Shown: positions 32,930 to 41,500 of the stretch, one piece after another
How the letters are laid out: the number at the start of each line of letters is the position of its first letter
How positions within the stretch are numbered: position 1 is the stretch's first letter
Assembly: GCA_947175055.1 (NCBI GenBank)
Contig: CAMWLJ010000022.1
Coordinates: 1 to 41,817, forward strand
DNA length: 41,817 bases
Reading direction: 5' to 3'
Origin: an uncultured Lachnospiraceae bacterium
GTDB lineage: Bacteria > Bacillota > Clostridia > Lachnospirales > Lachnospiraceae
The notes under the pieces: generated by a model
What the model was told of the DNA's origin: nothing
What the model saw: only the letters and a program-made list of their open reading frames with translations
Databases searched by the model: none
Made by a program: the position numbers and the translations under genes

Positions 32930-34276
32930 ATGAGAAGAAAATGGATCGGAATGATGATGGCGGCTGCGCTGACTCTTGGCCTTACCGCCTGCGGCAGTTC
33001 TCCCGCGAATGACGGCACCGGAGACAATCCGGACAGCACCGGTGCAGCAAACACAGATGCAGACACCGTAACCGCAGACGGCAAGGTGAAGATCACCGCT
33101 TACCTTGGCGGAGAGATGCCCGACGAAAACCAGAAACTGATCGAGGCCTTCAACGCACAGAGCGATACGACCGAAGTGGAAATGCTGACTCTGACAAAAG
33201 GCTCCAGCGGCTACCAGATGCTGACGGTCATGTATAACGCCGGCAATCCGCCCACCGTATACTTTCTGGAATCCGGTGATGTGATGAAGCTGACGGATAA
33301 ACTGGCCAACCTGTCCGATCTGGACTGCATGAACTATGCGGCCGCCGGCACCACCGAAGATGTCACCGTGGACGGCACCGTATATGGCGTTCCGGCAAAC
33401 CTCCAGGCATACGGCCTGATCTACAGCAGACAGGTCCTCTCCGACGTGATGGGCGAAGACTTTGATCCTTCCTCCATCAAGACCAGAGAAGATCTGGAGG
33501 AAGTCTTCAAACAGATCGAGGCGCAGGGCATTGCACCGGTAGCCATAAGCCCCTTTGACTGGAATCTCGGCAATCACTGGTTCTGTCAGATTTATACCGG
33601 CCAGGCCGCAGATGCAGCAGGCAGAGATGCATTTATAGGCGAGCTGAAAGCAGGCACTGCAGATCTCGCGGGCAATACTGTATTCCAGGATTACATGGAC
33701 ACCTTCGATCTGCTGATGAAATACAATTATTACAAAGATAACCCGCTTGAAACGGCTGCCGACGGAAATGAAAAGCAAGCGCAGCTTCTGGCCACAGGTC
33801 AGGCAGCTTTCTGGTTTCACGGCAACTGGGCTGCCCATAACATCCGCACTCTTGATGAAGAAGGCGAATACGGTTTCATTCCGGTTCCTGTTTCCGAGAG
33901 CAATCCAAATGCCGGGAAGATCTGTACCCTTGTACCGGGCTACTTTACCGTAGAACAGTCTACCACCACAGAGGAGCAGCAGCAGGCAGGCAAAGAATTC
34001 ATTGACTGGATCATCTCCTCGCAGGAAGGGCAACAGTATGTGATCAACTGCGGCAATGTTCCGGCCTACAGCAACAACACAGCCACTATCACGGAATCTA
34101 TTTCCCAGTCGGTTGTCGATTATACGACCACGGGCAATAACTTCCCGATGTACGTGATGTACCCGTCCGATCACTATACCAATGTAGGCGCATCCATGCA
34201 GCGTTACCTCTCCGGAGAGATCGACCGTGAGACAATGGCCGCAGAGATCGAGGCATATTGGGCAACTCAGCAATAA
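32930..34276 (+). CDS. Sugar-binding lipoprotein, MsmE-like (448 aa)
   Basis: Extracellular solute-binding protein family 1. Signal peptide with lipobox LGLTACGSS (lipid-modified Cys21), Asp/Thr/Gly-rich linker to about residue 45, then the binding fold (KVKITAYLGGEMPDENQKLI, AGNPPTVYFLESGDVMKL, GVPANLQAYGLIYSRQVL, AAFWFHGNWAAHNIRT). It captures the sugar for permeases encoded immediately downstream. The GH13 gene at the operon end points to an alpha-glucoside. Ribosome binding site GAAGGAGG. A long antisense frame covers this gene but has no coding features. Confidence 0.92.
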   Translation: MRRKWIGMMMAAALTLGLTACGSSPANDGTGDNPDSTGAANTDADTVTADGKVKITAYLGGEMPDENQKLIEAFNAQSDTTEVEMLTLTKGSSGYQMLTVMYNAGNPPTVYFLESGDVMKLTDKLANLSDLDCMNYAAAGTTEDVTVDGTVYGVPANLQAYGLIYSRQVLSDVMGEDFDPSSIKTREDLEEVFKQIEAQGIAPVAISPFDWNLGNHWFCQIYTGQAADAAGRDAFIGELKAGTADLAGNTVFQDYMDTFDLLMKYNYYKDNPLETAADGNEKQAQLLATGQAAFWFHGNWAAHNIRTLDEEGEYGFIPVPVSESNPNAGKICTLVPGYFTVEQSTTTEEQQQAGKEFIDWIISSQEGQQYVINCGNVPAYSNNTATITESISQSVVDYTTTGNNFPMYVMYPSDHYTNVGASMQRYLSGEIDRETMAAEIEAYWATQQ

Positions 34277-34307
34277 AGTTTCTGATATTAGTAAGAGAGG
34301 ATAGATC

Positions 34308-35195
34308 ATGAAGCAGAATAAGAAAAATAAAGGTGCAAAAAATGTCCTGATGTTTCTGCTCTATGCCGGACCGGCAGTAATCGTATTTACTGCCGTGATC
34401 CTCATAGCGTTTATCAACGGTATCCAGCTGACTTTCACGGACTGGAACGGACTGACGGACGAATATCAATACATAGGATTCAGTAATTATGCGGATGCTT
34501 TCCGGGATGCACTGTTCTGGGAATCCCTGCTCCGAACATTTAAGTACGCTTTCGGCGTAGTTGTCATCACAAATGTGATCGCATTTCTGATTGCCTTCGG
34601 TCTGACACGAGGCTATAAAGGACAGGGCCTTTTCCGGGCATCCTTTTTCACCCCAAATCTGATTGGCGGCGTTGTACTCGGTATCGTATGGAAATTCGTA
34701 TTCTCCGAAGTATTTGTACAGCTTGGCAAACGGGGAATCGGCATCTTCAAAAACAACTGGCTCAGTTCCCCGGATACGGCATTCCTGGCACTGGTCGTGG
34801 TGGCAGTCTGGCAGATGGCGGGCTATCTGATGCTGATTTATATGGCGGGCATCATTTCCGTGCCAAAGGAAGTACAGGAAGCGGCCCTTCTCGACGGCGC
34901 GATCGGCCTTAAAAATATTCGCCATATCGTTGTGCCGTTGATCATGCCCTCGGTAACAATCTGCACTTTCATGTCGATCAAATCCGCCTTTATGGCATAC
35001 GATGTAAACCTCTCGCTCACTAACGGCGGTCCCTTCCAGAGTACGGAATTAGTAGCCATGAGAGTATTCAACAAAGCCTTCCAGGCAGAGCAATACGGCG
35101 TGGGTCAGACTGAAGCCCTGATCCTGTTCCTTATTGTTGCGGCGATTTCCGTCACCCAGGTAATCTTGACCAAACGGCAGGAGGTAGAAGCATAA
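34308..35195 (+). CDS. Sugar ABC transporter permease, MsmF type (295 aa)
   Basis: CUT1 permease with six predicted membrane segments (MFLLYAGPAVIVFTAVILIA, VVVITNVIAFLIAFGLTRGY, LIGGVVLGIVWKFVFSEV, AFLALVVVAVWQMAGYLMLI) and the EAA loop VQEAALLDGAIGLKNIRHIV followed by VPLIMP. It starts 31 bp after the binding-protein stop; the stop overlaps the next ATG by one base (TAATG), indicating coupled translation. Confidence 0.93.
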   Translation: MKQNKKNKGAKNVLMFLLYAGPAVIVFTAVILIAFINGIQLTFTDWNGLTDEYQYIGFSNYADAFRDALFWESLLRTFKYAFGVVVITNVIAFLIAFGLTRGYKGQGLFRASFFTPNLIGGVVLGIVWKFVFSEVFVQLGKRGIGIFKNNWLSSPDTAFLALVVVAVWQMAGYLMLIYMAGIISVPKEVQEAALLDGAIGLKNIRHIVVPLIMPSVTICTFMSIKSAFMAYDVNLSLTNGGPFQSTELVAMRVFNKAFQAEQYGVGQTEALILFLIVAAISVTQVILTKRQEVEA

Positions 35196-36022
35196 TGAAA
35201 GAAAAGAAAAACAGCAGAAAGATCCTTTTTTATATCATATTTGTGTTGCTGCTGCTTGCGTTTTTATACCCTTTTTTCCTTGTGGTAATGAACAGCTTCA
35301 AGACAAACAAAGAAGTCATCCTGAATCCGGTCTCCCTGCCGGCAGGCCTTAACCTTGACGGTTACCTGAAAGCATATGAGAACATGAATTACCTGCAAAG
35401 CTTCGGCAACTCCCTGTTTGTGACTGTGGGCAGCGTATTGATGCTGGTGCTGATCTCCGTGATGTGCGCCCACCTGTTTGCGCGCAACAACTGGAAGATA
35501 AACAATATCGTGCTGATGCTTATGGTAGCGTCGATGATCATTCCGTTCCAGACGATTATGATCCCCGTCGTAAAGAATTTCTCCTCGCTGGATCTGACGG
35601 ATAACCTCTTTGCAGTGATCTTCTTCTATATGGGCGCTCACGTGGCAATGGCGGTGTTTATGTATCACGGTTTTATCAAGGGTATCCCTTACGAACTGGA
35701 GGAGGCGGCAATGATCGACGGCTGCGGACATATGCGGCTGCTGTTCCAGATTCTTTTTCCTATGCTGAAACCGATCACATCCACGATCGTGATCCTGGAC
35801 GTGCTGGCGATCTGGAACGATTTCCTGCTTCCGTATGTATTGCTCTACAAGAACTCGTTAAAAACCCTTCCGCTGATGACGTACTCCTTCGTCGGACAGT
35901 ATTCGACGGACTACTCTCTTGTCACCGCCGGGCTGGTTCTCACAATGCTTCCTGTCGTAATCCTCTATCTGTTCTTACAGAAACAGATCATCGAGGGCGT
36001 GGCACAGGGTGCGATCAAATAA
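35195..36022 (+). CDS. Sugar ABC transporter permease, MsmG type (275 aa)
   Basis: Partner permease of the preceding gene. The N-terminal helix (KILFYIIFVLLLLAFLYPFF), the segment MNSFKTNKEVILNPVSLP, the EAA loop LEEAAMIDGCGHMRLLFQIL with FPMLKP, and the C-terminal QKQIIEGVAQGAIK are standard for MsmG. No ATPase gene follows; the operon must use an ATPase encoded elsewhere, as usual for CUT1 systems in this group. Confidence 0.93.
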   Translation: MKEKKNSRKILFYIIFVLLLLAFLYPFFLVVMNSFKTNKEVILNPVSLPAGLNLDGYLKAYENMNYLQSFGNSLFVTVGSVLMLVLISVMCAHLFARNNWKINNIVLMLMVASMIIPFQTIMIPVVKNFSSLDLTDNLFAVIFFYMGAHVAMAVFMYHGFIKGIPYELEEAAMIDGCGHMRLLFQILFPMLKPITSTIVILDVLAIWNDFLLPYVLLYKNSLKTLPLMTYSFVGQYSTDYSLVTAGLVLTMLPVVILYLFLQKQIIEGVAQGAIK

Positions 36023-36035
36023 ATTCAATACCCCG

Positions 36036-36115
36036 CCGCGGGCAATGATGCAATAAAACAGCGCTTATAGTAAACGACATTAGAAATTTCGTCTACTATA
36101 GCTCATTGTCCGCGG
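36036..36115. repeat. Nested imperfect palindrome between permease and GH13 genes
   Basis: Outer arms CCGCGGGCAATGA (36036-36048) and TCATTGTCCGCGG (36103-36115) pair with one mismatch. Inner arms TATAGTAAACGA (36066-36077) and TCGTCTACTATA (36089-36100) pair with one mismatch. It fills nearly all of the 124-bp gap. No T-run follows, so an inserted repeat or processing/attenuating stem is more likely than a terminator. Confidence 0.6.
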
Positions 36116-36146
36116 AACTAATCAGATGAAAGGCGTGATTATAAAT

Positions 36147-37859
36147 ATGCAGAAAAAATGGTGGCAGAATGCCGTAGTATATCAGATTTATCCCAAAAGC
36201 TTCAAGGACAGCAACAAAGACGGCATAGGCGATCTTACGGGAATCATCGAGGGACTGGATCATATCCAGTCCCTGGGTGTCAACGTGATCTGGCTGTGTC
36301 CGGTCAACCGTTCTCCGATGCGGGACAACGGCTACGATATTTCAGACTATTATACTATTGATCCCCTGTTTGGTACAAACGCCGATCTGGAACACCTGAT
36401 CCAAGAAGCAGGAAAACGCGGCATCAAAGTGCTGATGGATCTGGTAGTCAATCATGTTTCCAGTGAGCACAAATGGTTTCTCGATATGCTGGCCGACGAG
36501 AACAGTCCCTACCGAGATTATTTTGTCATAAGAGAAACACCCGACGGCAATCCGCCCAACAATTTCCGAAGCTATTTCGGCGACAGTGTGTGGGAACGGA
36601 TCGGCGACAGCAAACGCTTTTATTTTCATTCTTTTGCAAAAGAACAACCGGATCTTAACTGGGAAAATCCCAGACTTCGACAGGAGATATATGACATGAT
36701 GTCCTATTGGTCCGGGAAAGGGATCGCCGGCTTTCGCGTTGATGCGATCGGCAATATCAAGAAATCCACAAAGATTCTTTCGGTCTGTCACATGCCGCCG
36801 GACGCTGAAGACGGCATGGCAGACAGCCACCCATGGCTGCTGAACCAACCGGGCATTGACGTCTTTTTAGCCGAAATGCGGGATCATGTATTCCATAGAT
36901 ATGACAGCATGACAGTGGCAGAAGTCAGCGTACCAGACGACCGCCTGGAGGAATATATCGGAGCGAACGGTTACTTTTCCATGGTCTTCGACTTCAGCTA
37001 CACGGATATCGACGTAAACGGTGTGACCACTCCCTGCGACTTGGTACCATGGAATCTGGATGAACTAAAAGAACATATTTACCACAGTCAGGAAGTCACC
37101 CAGAAGATCGGCTGGGCCGCTCCTTACCTTGAGAATCATGACCAGCCGCGCTCGGTAAACAAATATCTTCCTGCCGGTGCCATCAACAATTACAACACCA
37201 AAATGCTAGGTGCACTCTTTTTCTTCCTGCGAGGAACGCCTTATATCTATCAGGGACAGGAAATCGGCATGCAAAATTATCCGTTTACCCGGATTGAGCA
37301 GTTTGTCGACGAAGGCGCTCTGAAAAAGTACGAAGTGGCTGCTGCCTGCGGCGAGTCAGAGGAAAAAATCATGGACTATCTCAGACGCCGAAGCCGGGAC
37401 AACGGAAGAACACCAATGCAATGGTCTGACAGCGAATATGCTGGTTTTTCTTCAGAAACGCCTTGGCTTTCCATAAATCCTGACTATAAATGGCGTAATG
37501 TCCGCACCCAAGAGCAGGATGATATGTCCGTACTGCGTTTTTACCAACGAATGGTCTGGCTGCGCCTGCACTCTGAGTATCAAGATGTGCTGACCTATGG
37601 GTTATTCGAGGGACTCCGCGTCGGCGGCCCGGAAGATTTCGTATACCGAAGATATGACGAAACGCATGAAGTGCTTGTTCTCCTAAACTATTCGGGGGAA
37701 GAGCGCCCTTACACTATAGATCTGTCCGAGTATGAGATCCTTCTCGATAATTATAAGGCAATTTCGGACCTTTCCTGTCCGGGAGCTATACATGACGACA
37801 TTGGAGAACGACATGCGTTTCTGCCCTGGCAGGTACTCGTTGCCGGAAAAAGATTATAA
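36147..37859 (+). CDS. GH13 alpha-glucosidase, oligo-1,6-glucosidase subfamily-like (570 aa)
   Basis: Cytoplasmic (beta/alpha)8 glycosidase starting WWQNAVVYQIYPKSFKDSN, typical of GH13_31-type enzymes. Conserved regions: I DLVVNH; II GFRVDAIGN with nucleophile Asp199; III VAEVS with acid/base Glu259; IV ENHDQPR with Asp332. The calcium-loop-like DSNKDGIGD is present. The residue after the nucleophile is Ala200; in characterised relatives Val200 goes with alpha-1,6 specificity and Thr/Ala with alpha-1,4, so maltose- or sucrose-like substrates are plausible. Start MQKKWWQN follows the family; the ATG seven codons upstream is possible, and neither has a strong ribosome binding site. It would hydrolyse the sugar imported by the preceding ABC genes. 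Confidence 0.9.
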   Translation: MQKKWWQNAVVYQIYPKSFKDSNKDGIGDLTGIIEGLDHIQSLGVNVIWLCPVNRSPMRDNGYDISDYYTIDPLFGTNADLEHLIQEAGKRGIKVLMDLVVNHVSSEHKWFLDMLADENSPYRDYFVIRETPDGNPPNNFRSYFGDSVWERIGDSKRFYFHSFAKEQPDLNWENPRLRQEIYDMMSYWSGKGIAGFRVDAIGNIKKSTKILSVCHMPPDAEDGMADSHPWLLNQPGIDVFLAEMRDHVFHRYDSMTVAEVSVPDDRLEEYIGANGYFSMVFDFSYTDIDVNGVTTPCDLVPWNLDELKEHIYHSQEVTQKIGWAAPYLENHDQPRSVNKYLPAGAINNYNTKMLGALFFFLRGTPYIYQGQEIGMQNYPFTRIEQFVDEGALKKYEVAAACGESEEKIMDYLRRRSRDNGRTPMQWSDSEYAGFSSETPWLSINPDYKWRNVRTQEQDDMSVLRFYQRMVWLRLHSEYQDVLTYGLFEGLRVGGPEDFVYRRYDETHEVLVLLNYSGEERPYTIDLSEYEILLDNYKAISDLSCPGAIHDDIGERHAFLPWQVLVAGKRL

Positions 37860-37996
37860 AAGTGGTAACGGAAAATGGTTTTACGAAAGCAAAAATTTAT
37901 TTCCAACAGATAAGTTCAATGGACGGTATAGCGGCTGCCAAACGAGCCGCCTCCGTCTGGTCTGTGATCTGCAACGGTCCAAAGACGCGTTTTTCT

Positions 37997-38485
37997 CTAC
38001 ATCGAAATCGAAATGCTCGGCTTCGTCTCCACTGGCTTCGCCGTGCCCGCACTTGTATAGAGTACCGGCTCCCGCAAAGCAGCCGAATCCGCCGCAGGAA
38101 CAGAACTATCGTTACCGTCCGGATTCAGATCCTCATTCAACAACTCCTGCCCTTCCTCACTCAATTCTACCGTAGCTGCCTGCCCCAGATTGTCAGTAAA
38201 CTCCTTATTCTCTTCCCTGCGCTCTTCTCTCTTCTTTTCCAGTTCCTCTTCCAGCTCCAGCTTTTCCTTCTCCTTCGCCTCCTCGGATTCTTTCTTCATG
38301 CCCTCGTCGGCCACTTCCTTGTACTCCTCCGCCCTGCCAGCAAAGTCGCAGGCATAGCCCATTGCTCTCTCCATCGCACCCAGGTCCCCCTTGCGCCTGG
38401 CTTCCTTATAGACCCGCATCGGCGTATTTACCAAATTCATATTAGTACGCGCACCGATCAGCCCTTCCATTGTTTTTGTATGCAT
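37997..38485 (-). CDS. Conserved hypothetical charged coiled-coil protein (162 aa)
   Basis: Function not recognised. The N-terminus MHTKTMEGLIGARTNMNLVN and PMRVYKEARRKGDLGAMERA are conserved-looking; I recall similar short proteins in Lachnospiraceae. Residues about 65-110 are a highly charged Lys/Glu coiled coil (EAKEKEKLELEEELEKKREE). The C-terminal 50 residues are disordered and Ser/Asp/Ala-rich. No signal peptide or membrane segment. It is a single gene convergent with the GH13 gene. Start is set by GGAGG seven bases upstream. Confidence 0.7.
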   Translation of the reverse strand: MHTKTMEGLIGARTNMNLVNTPMRVYKEARRKGDLGAMERAMGYACDFAGRAEEYKEVADEGMKKESEEAKEKEKLELEEELEKKREERREENKEFTDNLGQAATVELSEEGQELLNEDLNPDGNDSSVPAADSAALREPVLYTSAGTAKPVETKPSISISM

Positions 38486-38609
38486 GCCACTTCCTCCAAT
38501 CTTCGTTCTTTTATTCTCTTTCGGAGATTCGCACATACGATATTATCTTTCTGTTTTAAACAACCCGTTTGATGTCATGTGCGGCACCACTACGCTTCCT
38601 GCTCCCGCT

Positions 38610-40094
38610 TTACATTCTGGGTTTTGGGAAGTCCTCCCCAAGCGGCAGCAACACCGAAATCGTAAAAACGCCGTCCTGCAATTGCGTATTCATAACACCA
38701 TCATATCGCTTCACCACATCTGCGATATTCATAAGTCCGATGCCGTGTCTTTCTTCTTTCCTTCCCTGCATTACACTTTCATTTGCGGCCCTCCGGCCAA
38801 ACTGACTGTCCTTTCCATTTCTGTATGCTGTCTCCGGACTGGTACTGTTTCTTACTTCCAACAGAAAGCACCGTTTGACGGCTCTGGCCTGCATATCGAT
38901 AAACCGCTTCACCTCTGAAGCATCCTCATTTCTGCCATGCTGCACTTCACCGCCACACTCTATCCTCTCACACGCCTCCACCGCATTGTCCAGAACATTT
39001 CCAAACAATATGCACAGATCAAATTCATGGATGCGGCATGGCTTCGGTATCCGCACATCGCACATCCACCTGATCTGTCTGCTCTTAGCCGTCTGCCGTT
39101 TCTGGTACAAAAGTGCATCTACCGCGCTGTTTCCCGTAGCTTCCTCCGCCGCTCCAAACCCGCCGCTGTCCTGCATATTGTCCAGATATTCTGCCATTCT
39201 CCCCCATTCCCTGTTTTCCAATAGCCCCGACAAGGCAATCACATGATTTTTCATATCATGCCGCAGACGTTCTGCCTGCCCATACTGTTCTTCCAACATC
39301 TGATAAACAGCGATCTGGGCATGATACTGTCCGCTTCTCCTCTGTTTCAAATAGATCCTCTCCAATCCGAAAAGATAGAATCCCACCACAGACATGGACA
39401 GCGCTGTCAAGATCAGGAATTCCGCATGGCTGAAGATCTGATCATAATACAGCCCAAAATTCCCTCCACTTCTGACCAGCACACCATGGCTCGCGCCCCA
39501 GTTTGCCACATCGATCAGCAGAGTAACCGCAAAGAGCGGGATCGCCAACACTGCATATCCCTTCCTCGATCCAAAATCGTTCGTTTGGCACCCTCGAATA
39601 AGCGCAGGATTTTCCTGTTCTATAAAAGAAATCTGCCGCCGGGAGAGCCAATAGACCGCCAGCATCTCCGCAATCTGCATGCCACAAACGATTAAACGCT
39701 CCTCATTCACCTCTATAAACGGCACCGGAATATAGAGCCAGACATGTTTCCAGATCAATAGCAGACATGCCGCAAGCGACACAAAGAAATTCTCTGTAAG
39801 CGTTGTTACCGCAGTCAAGATCGAACCTAACAAAAATTTCCTCTCCACCCTTCCCCGAAACAACAGCAGCACTGACCCGAGCAGCATCACATGCTGCCCC
39901 AGAGCAAATAAAATATTCGGAGAATCCGCAAAATGTCCATGCAGTGCGCTACACAGTAAGCCGCCTCCCAAAAGCACTACCAGCCATAATACTTCTTTGA
40001 CCCGTGAAATCCCAAGATATTTTCTGCAAAACCTGACGGCCGCCCAAAGGTATCCCAGATGGCACGTGATAAAGATGATCACAAAACTCTGCAT
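38610..40094 (-). CDS. AgrC-like GHKL sensor histidine kinase (494 aa)
   Basis: The N-terminal half has six to seven hydrophobic segments (SFVIIFITCHLGYLWAAVRF, VLWLVVLLGGGLLCSALHGH, FILTALSMSVVGFYLFGLER-like stretches), as in AgrC/VirS-type peptide sensors. A coiled linker follows, then the phospho-acceptor His279 in RLRHDMKNHVIALSGLL and a GHKL ATPase domain (LFGNVLDNAVEAC, RHGIGLMNIADVV). An insertion rich in charged residues lies between the N and G boxes. The partner LytTR regulator is encoded upstream (73-bp gap). No autoinducer peptide or processing gene is adjacent. Start MQSFVIIF has GGAG six bases upstream. Confidence 0.88.
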   Translation of the reverse strand: MQSFVIIFITCHLGYLWAAVRFCRKYLGISRVKEVLWLVVLLGGGLLCSALHGHFADSPNILFALGQHVMLLGSVLLLFRGRVERKFLLGSILTAVTTLTENFFVSLAACLLLIWKHVWLYIPVPFIEVNEERLIVCGMQIAEMLAVYWLSRRQISFIEQENPALIRGCQTNDFGSRKGYAVLAIPLFAVTLLIDVANWGASHGVLVRSGGNFGLYYDQIFSHAEFLILTALSMSVVGFYLFGLERIYLKQRRSGQYHAQIAVYQMLEEQYGQAERLRHDMKNHVIALSGLLENREWGRMAEYLDNMQDSGGFGAAEEATGNSAVDALLYQKRQTAKSRQIRWMCDVRIPKPCRIHEFDLCILFGNVLDNAVEACERIECGGEVQHGRNEDASEVKRFIDMQARAVKRCFLLEVRNSTSPETAYRNGKDSQFGRRAANESVMQGRKEERHGIGLMNIADVVKRYDGVMNTQLQDGVFTISVLLPLGEDFPKPRM

Positions 40095-40167
40095 TATATA
40101 CTCCACTACCGGAAAGGATTCTGTCCAAACCCTTTTCCCTCATCCGTTTCGTCTCTCGACGCTATTC

Positions 40168-40872
40168 TTATACATTCTTCATATAAGTCAAGATTTCCTT
40201 ACAGAATTGTTCATACCGCCTCTTGGCGATCGTCACCCGCTCTCCGCAGTCGAGAATCGCCTCCTGTCTGTTATACCCGTCCACATGCCTCAGATTGACC
40301 AGATAACTCTTATGACACCGGCAAAATCCTTTGCCCTGCAGGTTCTTCTCCAGTACACCGATCTGCTCATAATAAGTAAATATACCCTCCGCCCCATGTA
40401 CTTCGATCACCCTGCCGCGAATCTCAAAATAAAAAATGTCATCCAAAAACAACTTTCTTTTCTGCCGTTCCTTGCTGACCAGTATAAACTCCCGGGAACG
40501 CTCCTTCGTCCTGGATACGATCCTGTCCAACACACATCGCAGCTTCCGGTCATCTACGGGCTTGACCAGATACTGAAATGCCTCCACGTCATAGGCCTCA
40601 AACACATAGTCCCGGCTGGAAGTGATGAAAACCAAAATCCCATCAAACGCCTTTTCCCGAAAAAGCTGCGCCGTCTTCATGCCGTCCAGCTCCCGCATGA
40701 TGATATCCAGAAAAACAATGTCAAAATCTTCTTCCGCCTGTAGCAGTTCCCGTCCACTATTGAACTGACGCAAAATGCAGGGCATCTTCATTTCTTCCAA
40801 AAGTTTACCGATCCTGCGCGCCATAGCGCAGCATTCCAAGATCTCATCATCACATACTGCGACCGATAACAT
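40168..40872 (-). CDS. LytTR-family response regulator (234 aa)
   Basis: Residues 1-120 are a receiver domain (SVAVCDDE acidic pair, phospho-acceptor Asp56 in DIVFLDIIM, Lys in YLVKPVDD). Residues about 130-230 are a LytTR DNA-binding domain (LDDIFYFEIRGRVIEVHGAE; GKGFCRCHKSYLVNLRHVDG). It is an AgrA/VirR-type regulator paired with the downstream kinase. The start ATG at 40872 (MLSVAVCDDE) is preferred over the GTG three codons upstream, having AGG eight bases before it. Confidence 0.9.
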   Translation of the reverse strand: MLSVAVCDDEILECCAMARRIGKLLEEMKMPCILRQFNSGRELLQAEEDFDIVFLDIIMRELDGMKTAQLFREKAFDGILVFITSSRDYVFEAYDVEAFQYLVKPVDDRKLRCVLDRIVSRTKERSREFILVSKERQKRKLFLDDIFYFEIRGRVIEVHGAEGIFTYYEQIGVLEKNLQGKGFCRCHKSYLVNLRHVDGYNRQEAILDCGERVTIAKRRYEQFCKEILTYMKNV

Positions 40873-40931
40873 CGTATTCACCTATCCTGTCTTTTCATGA
40901 AATCAACCATCCGTTGCCTTCCCTGTCATAT

Positions 40932-40961
40932 ATCATATATCGGCTGCAATCTGCTATTCAA
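40932..40961 (-). promoter_or_regulatory. Predicted promoter of the LytTR regulator/kinase pair
   Basis: On the minus strand TTGAAT (40956-40961), an 18-bp spacer and TATGAT (40932-40937), about 60 bp upstream of the regulator start. Confidence 0.5.
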
Positions 40962-41028
40962 TCTGTTCCTGTTATAAACGGACATTTTCATGTCATGACA
41001 GAACCTTTATCTTTTTTTCACAAAATGA

Positions 41029-41057
41029 TTGACACATGCATATAATGGTGCTATAGT
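41029..41057 (+). promoter_or_regulatory. Promoter of the T-box leader
   Basis: TTGACA (41029-41034), a 17-bp spacer and TATAGT (41052-41057): a near-consensus sigma-A promoter placing the start near 41064. Confidence 0.75.
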
Positions 41058-41063
41058 GTATAA

Positions 41064-41367
41064 AAATTCAATAACCTAAACCGTTGAAGCGGAGATAACG
41101 GCAATGATGCCTTTACAGAGAGCCTGTGATGCTGAGATGCAGGTGAGAAACAAGTTGTCAAATGGACCGCTGAGGGCGCAGTCAAATGTGATCTTTCACA
41201 GAGTATTCTGCGACGCTGCAGGCAGGCGTAACATGCCGGGGATATGTTGGTATCCTGCTAAGTGCACGGGTCATACCGTGAAGCAAGGTGGCACCGCGGA
41301 TAGTGTCGTACGATCATTGTATCTATTCGTCCTTGACAGAAGGTCTCTTTCTGTCAGGGACGTTTTT
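41064..41367 (+). ncRNA. Tryptophan T-box riboswitch leader
   Basis: The T-box antiterminator sequence AGGTGGCACCGCGG is at 41286-41299. Upstream, a Stem I region with AGAGAGCC and GCTGAGATG elements precedes a candidate specifier loop with TGG (Trp) at 41163-41165 in the context CAAATGGACCGC. Uncharged tRNA-Trp would pair with the TGG and its 3' end with the T-box, favouring antitermination over the terminator at 41328-41367. A TrpB2-type gene follows, which agrees with the Trp specifier. The 110-residue open frame crossing this RNA is not a protein gene. Confidence 0.88.
41328..41367 (+). terminator. T-box-controlled intrinsic terminator
   Basis: CGTCCTTGACAGAA (41328-41341) pairs with TTCTGTCAGGGACG (41349-41362) with one mismatch, and is followed by TTTTT. 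It lies 28 bp after the T-box sequence and is the alternative to the antiterminator. Confidence 0.85.
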
Positions 41368-41391
41368 AATTTCCGTAAGGAGGCTGCTGCC

Positions 41392-41436
41392 ATGTTAATG
41401 ACCAAACGATGGCGTCCGCCGGACGCAAAAGAATAA
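41392..41436 (+). CDS. Possible 14-residue leader peptide MLMTKRWRPPDAKE
   Basis: A tiny open frame between the T-box terminator and the TrpB2-type gene. It has a strong ribosome binding site AAGGAGG eight bases before its ATG, one Trp codon (TGG, codon 7) and a Pro-Pro pair. The stop is 64 bp upstream of the next start. It might be a translated leader adding a second layer of control, or chance. No family is recognisable at this length. Confidence 0.35.
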   Translation: MLMTKRWRPPDAKE

Positions 41437-41500
41437 ATGAAAAACAACTAAAAAGAACGATCACAGACTCAGCGCAAAGCGCTTCATAACGGAGGTAAAA

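Noticed and set aside
32906-34309. 467-residue minus-strand open frame
   Set aside because: Antisense to the sugar-binding lipoprotein gene, whose lipobox and fold are clear; the antisense product has no family features.
37897-37998. Minus-strand frame of about 33 codons (starting EKRVFGPLQITDQTEAARLA) after the stop of the coiled-coil gene
   Set aside because: It looks somewhat protein-like, but has no start or ribosome binding site and no family I recognise; it is too short to claim a frameshifted extension.
41104-41436. 110-residue open frame across the T-box
   Set aside because: It spans the T-box RNA and terminator and has no protein-like conservation; only its last 14 codons have their own ribosome binding site and are kept as a possible leader peptide.
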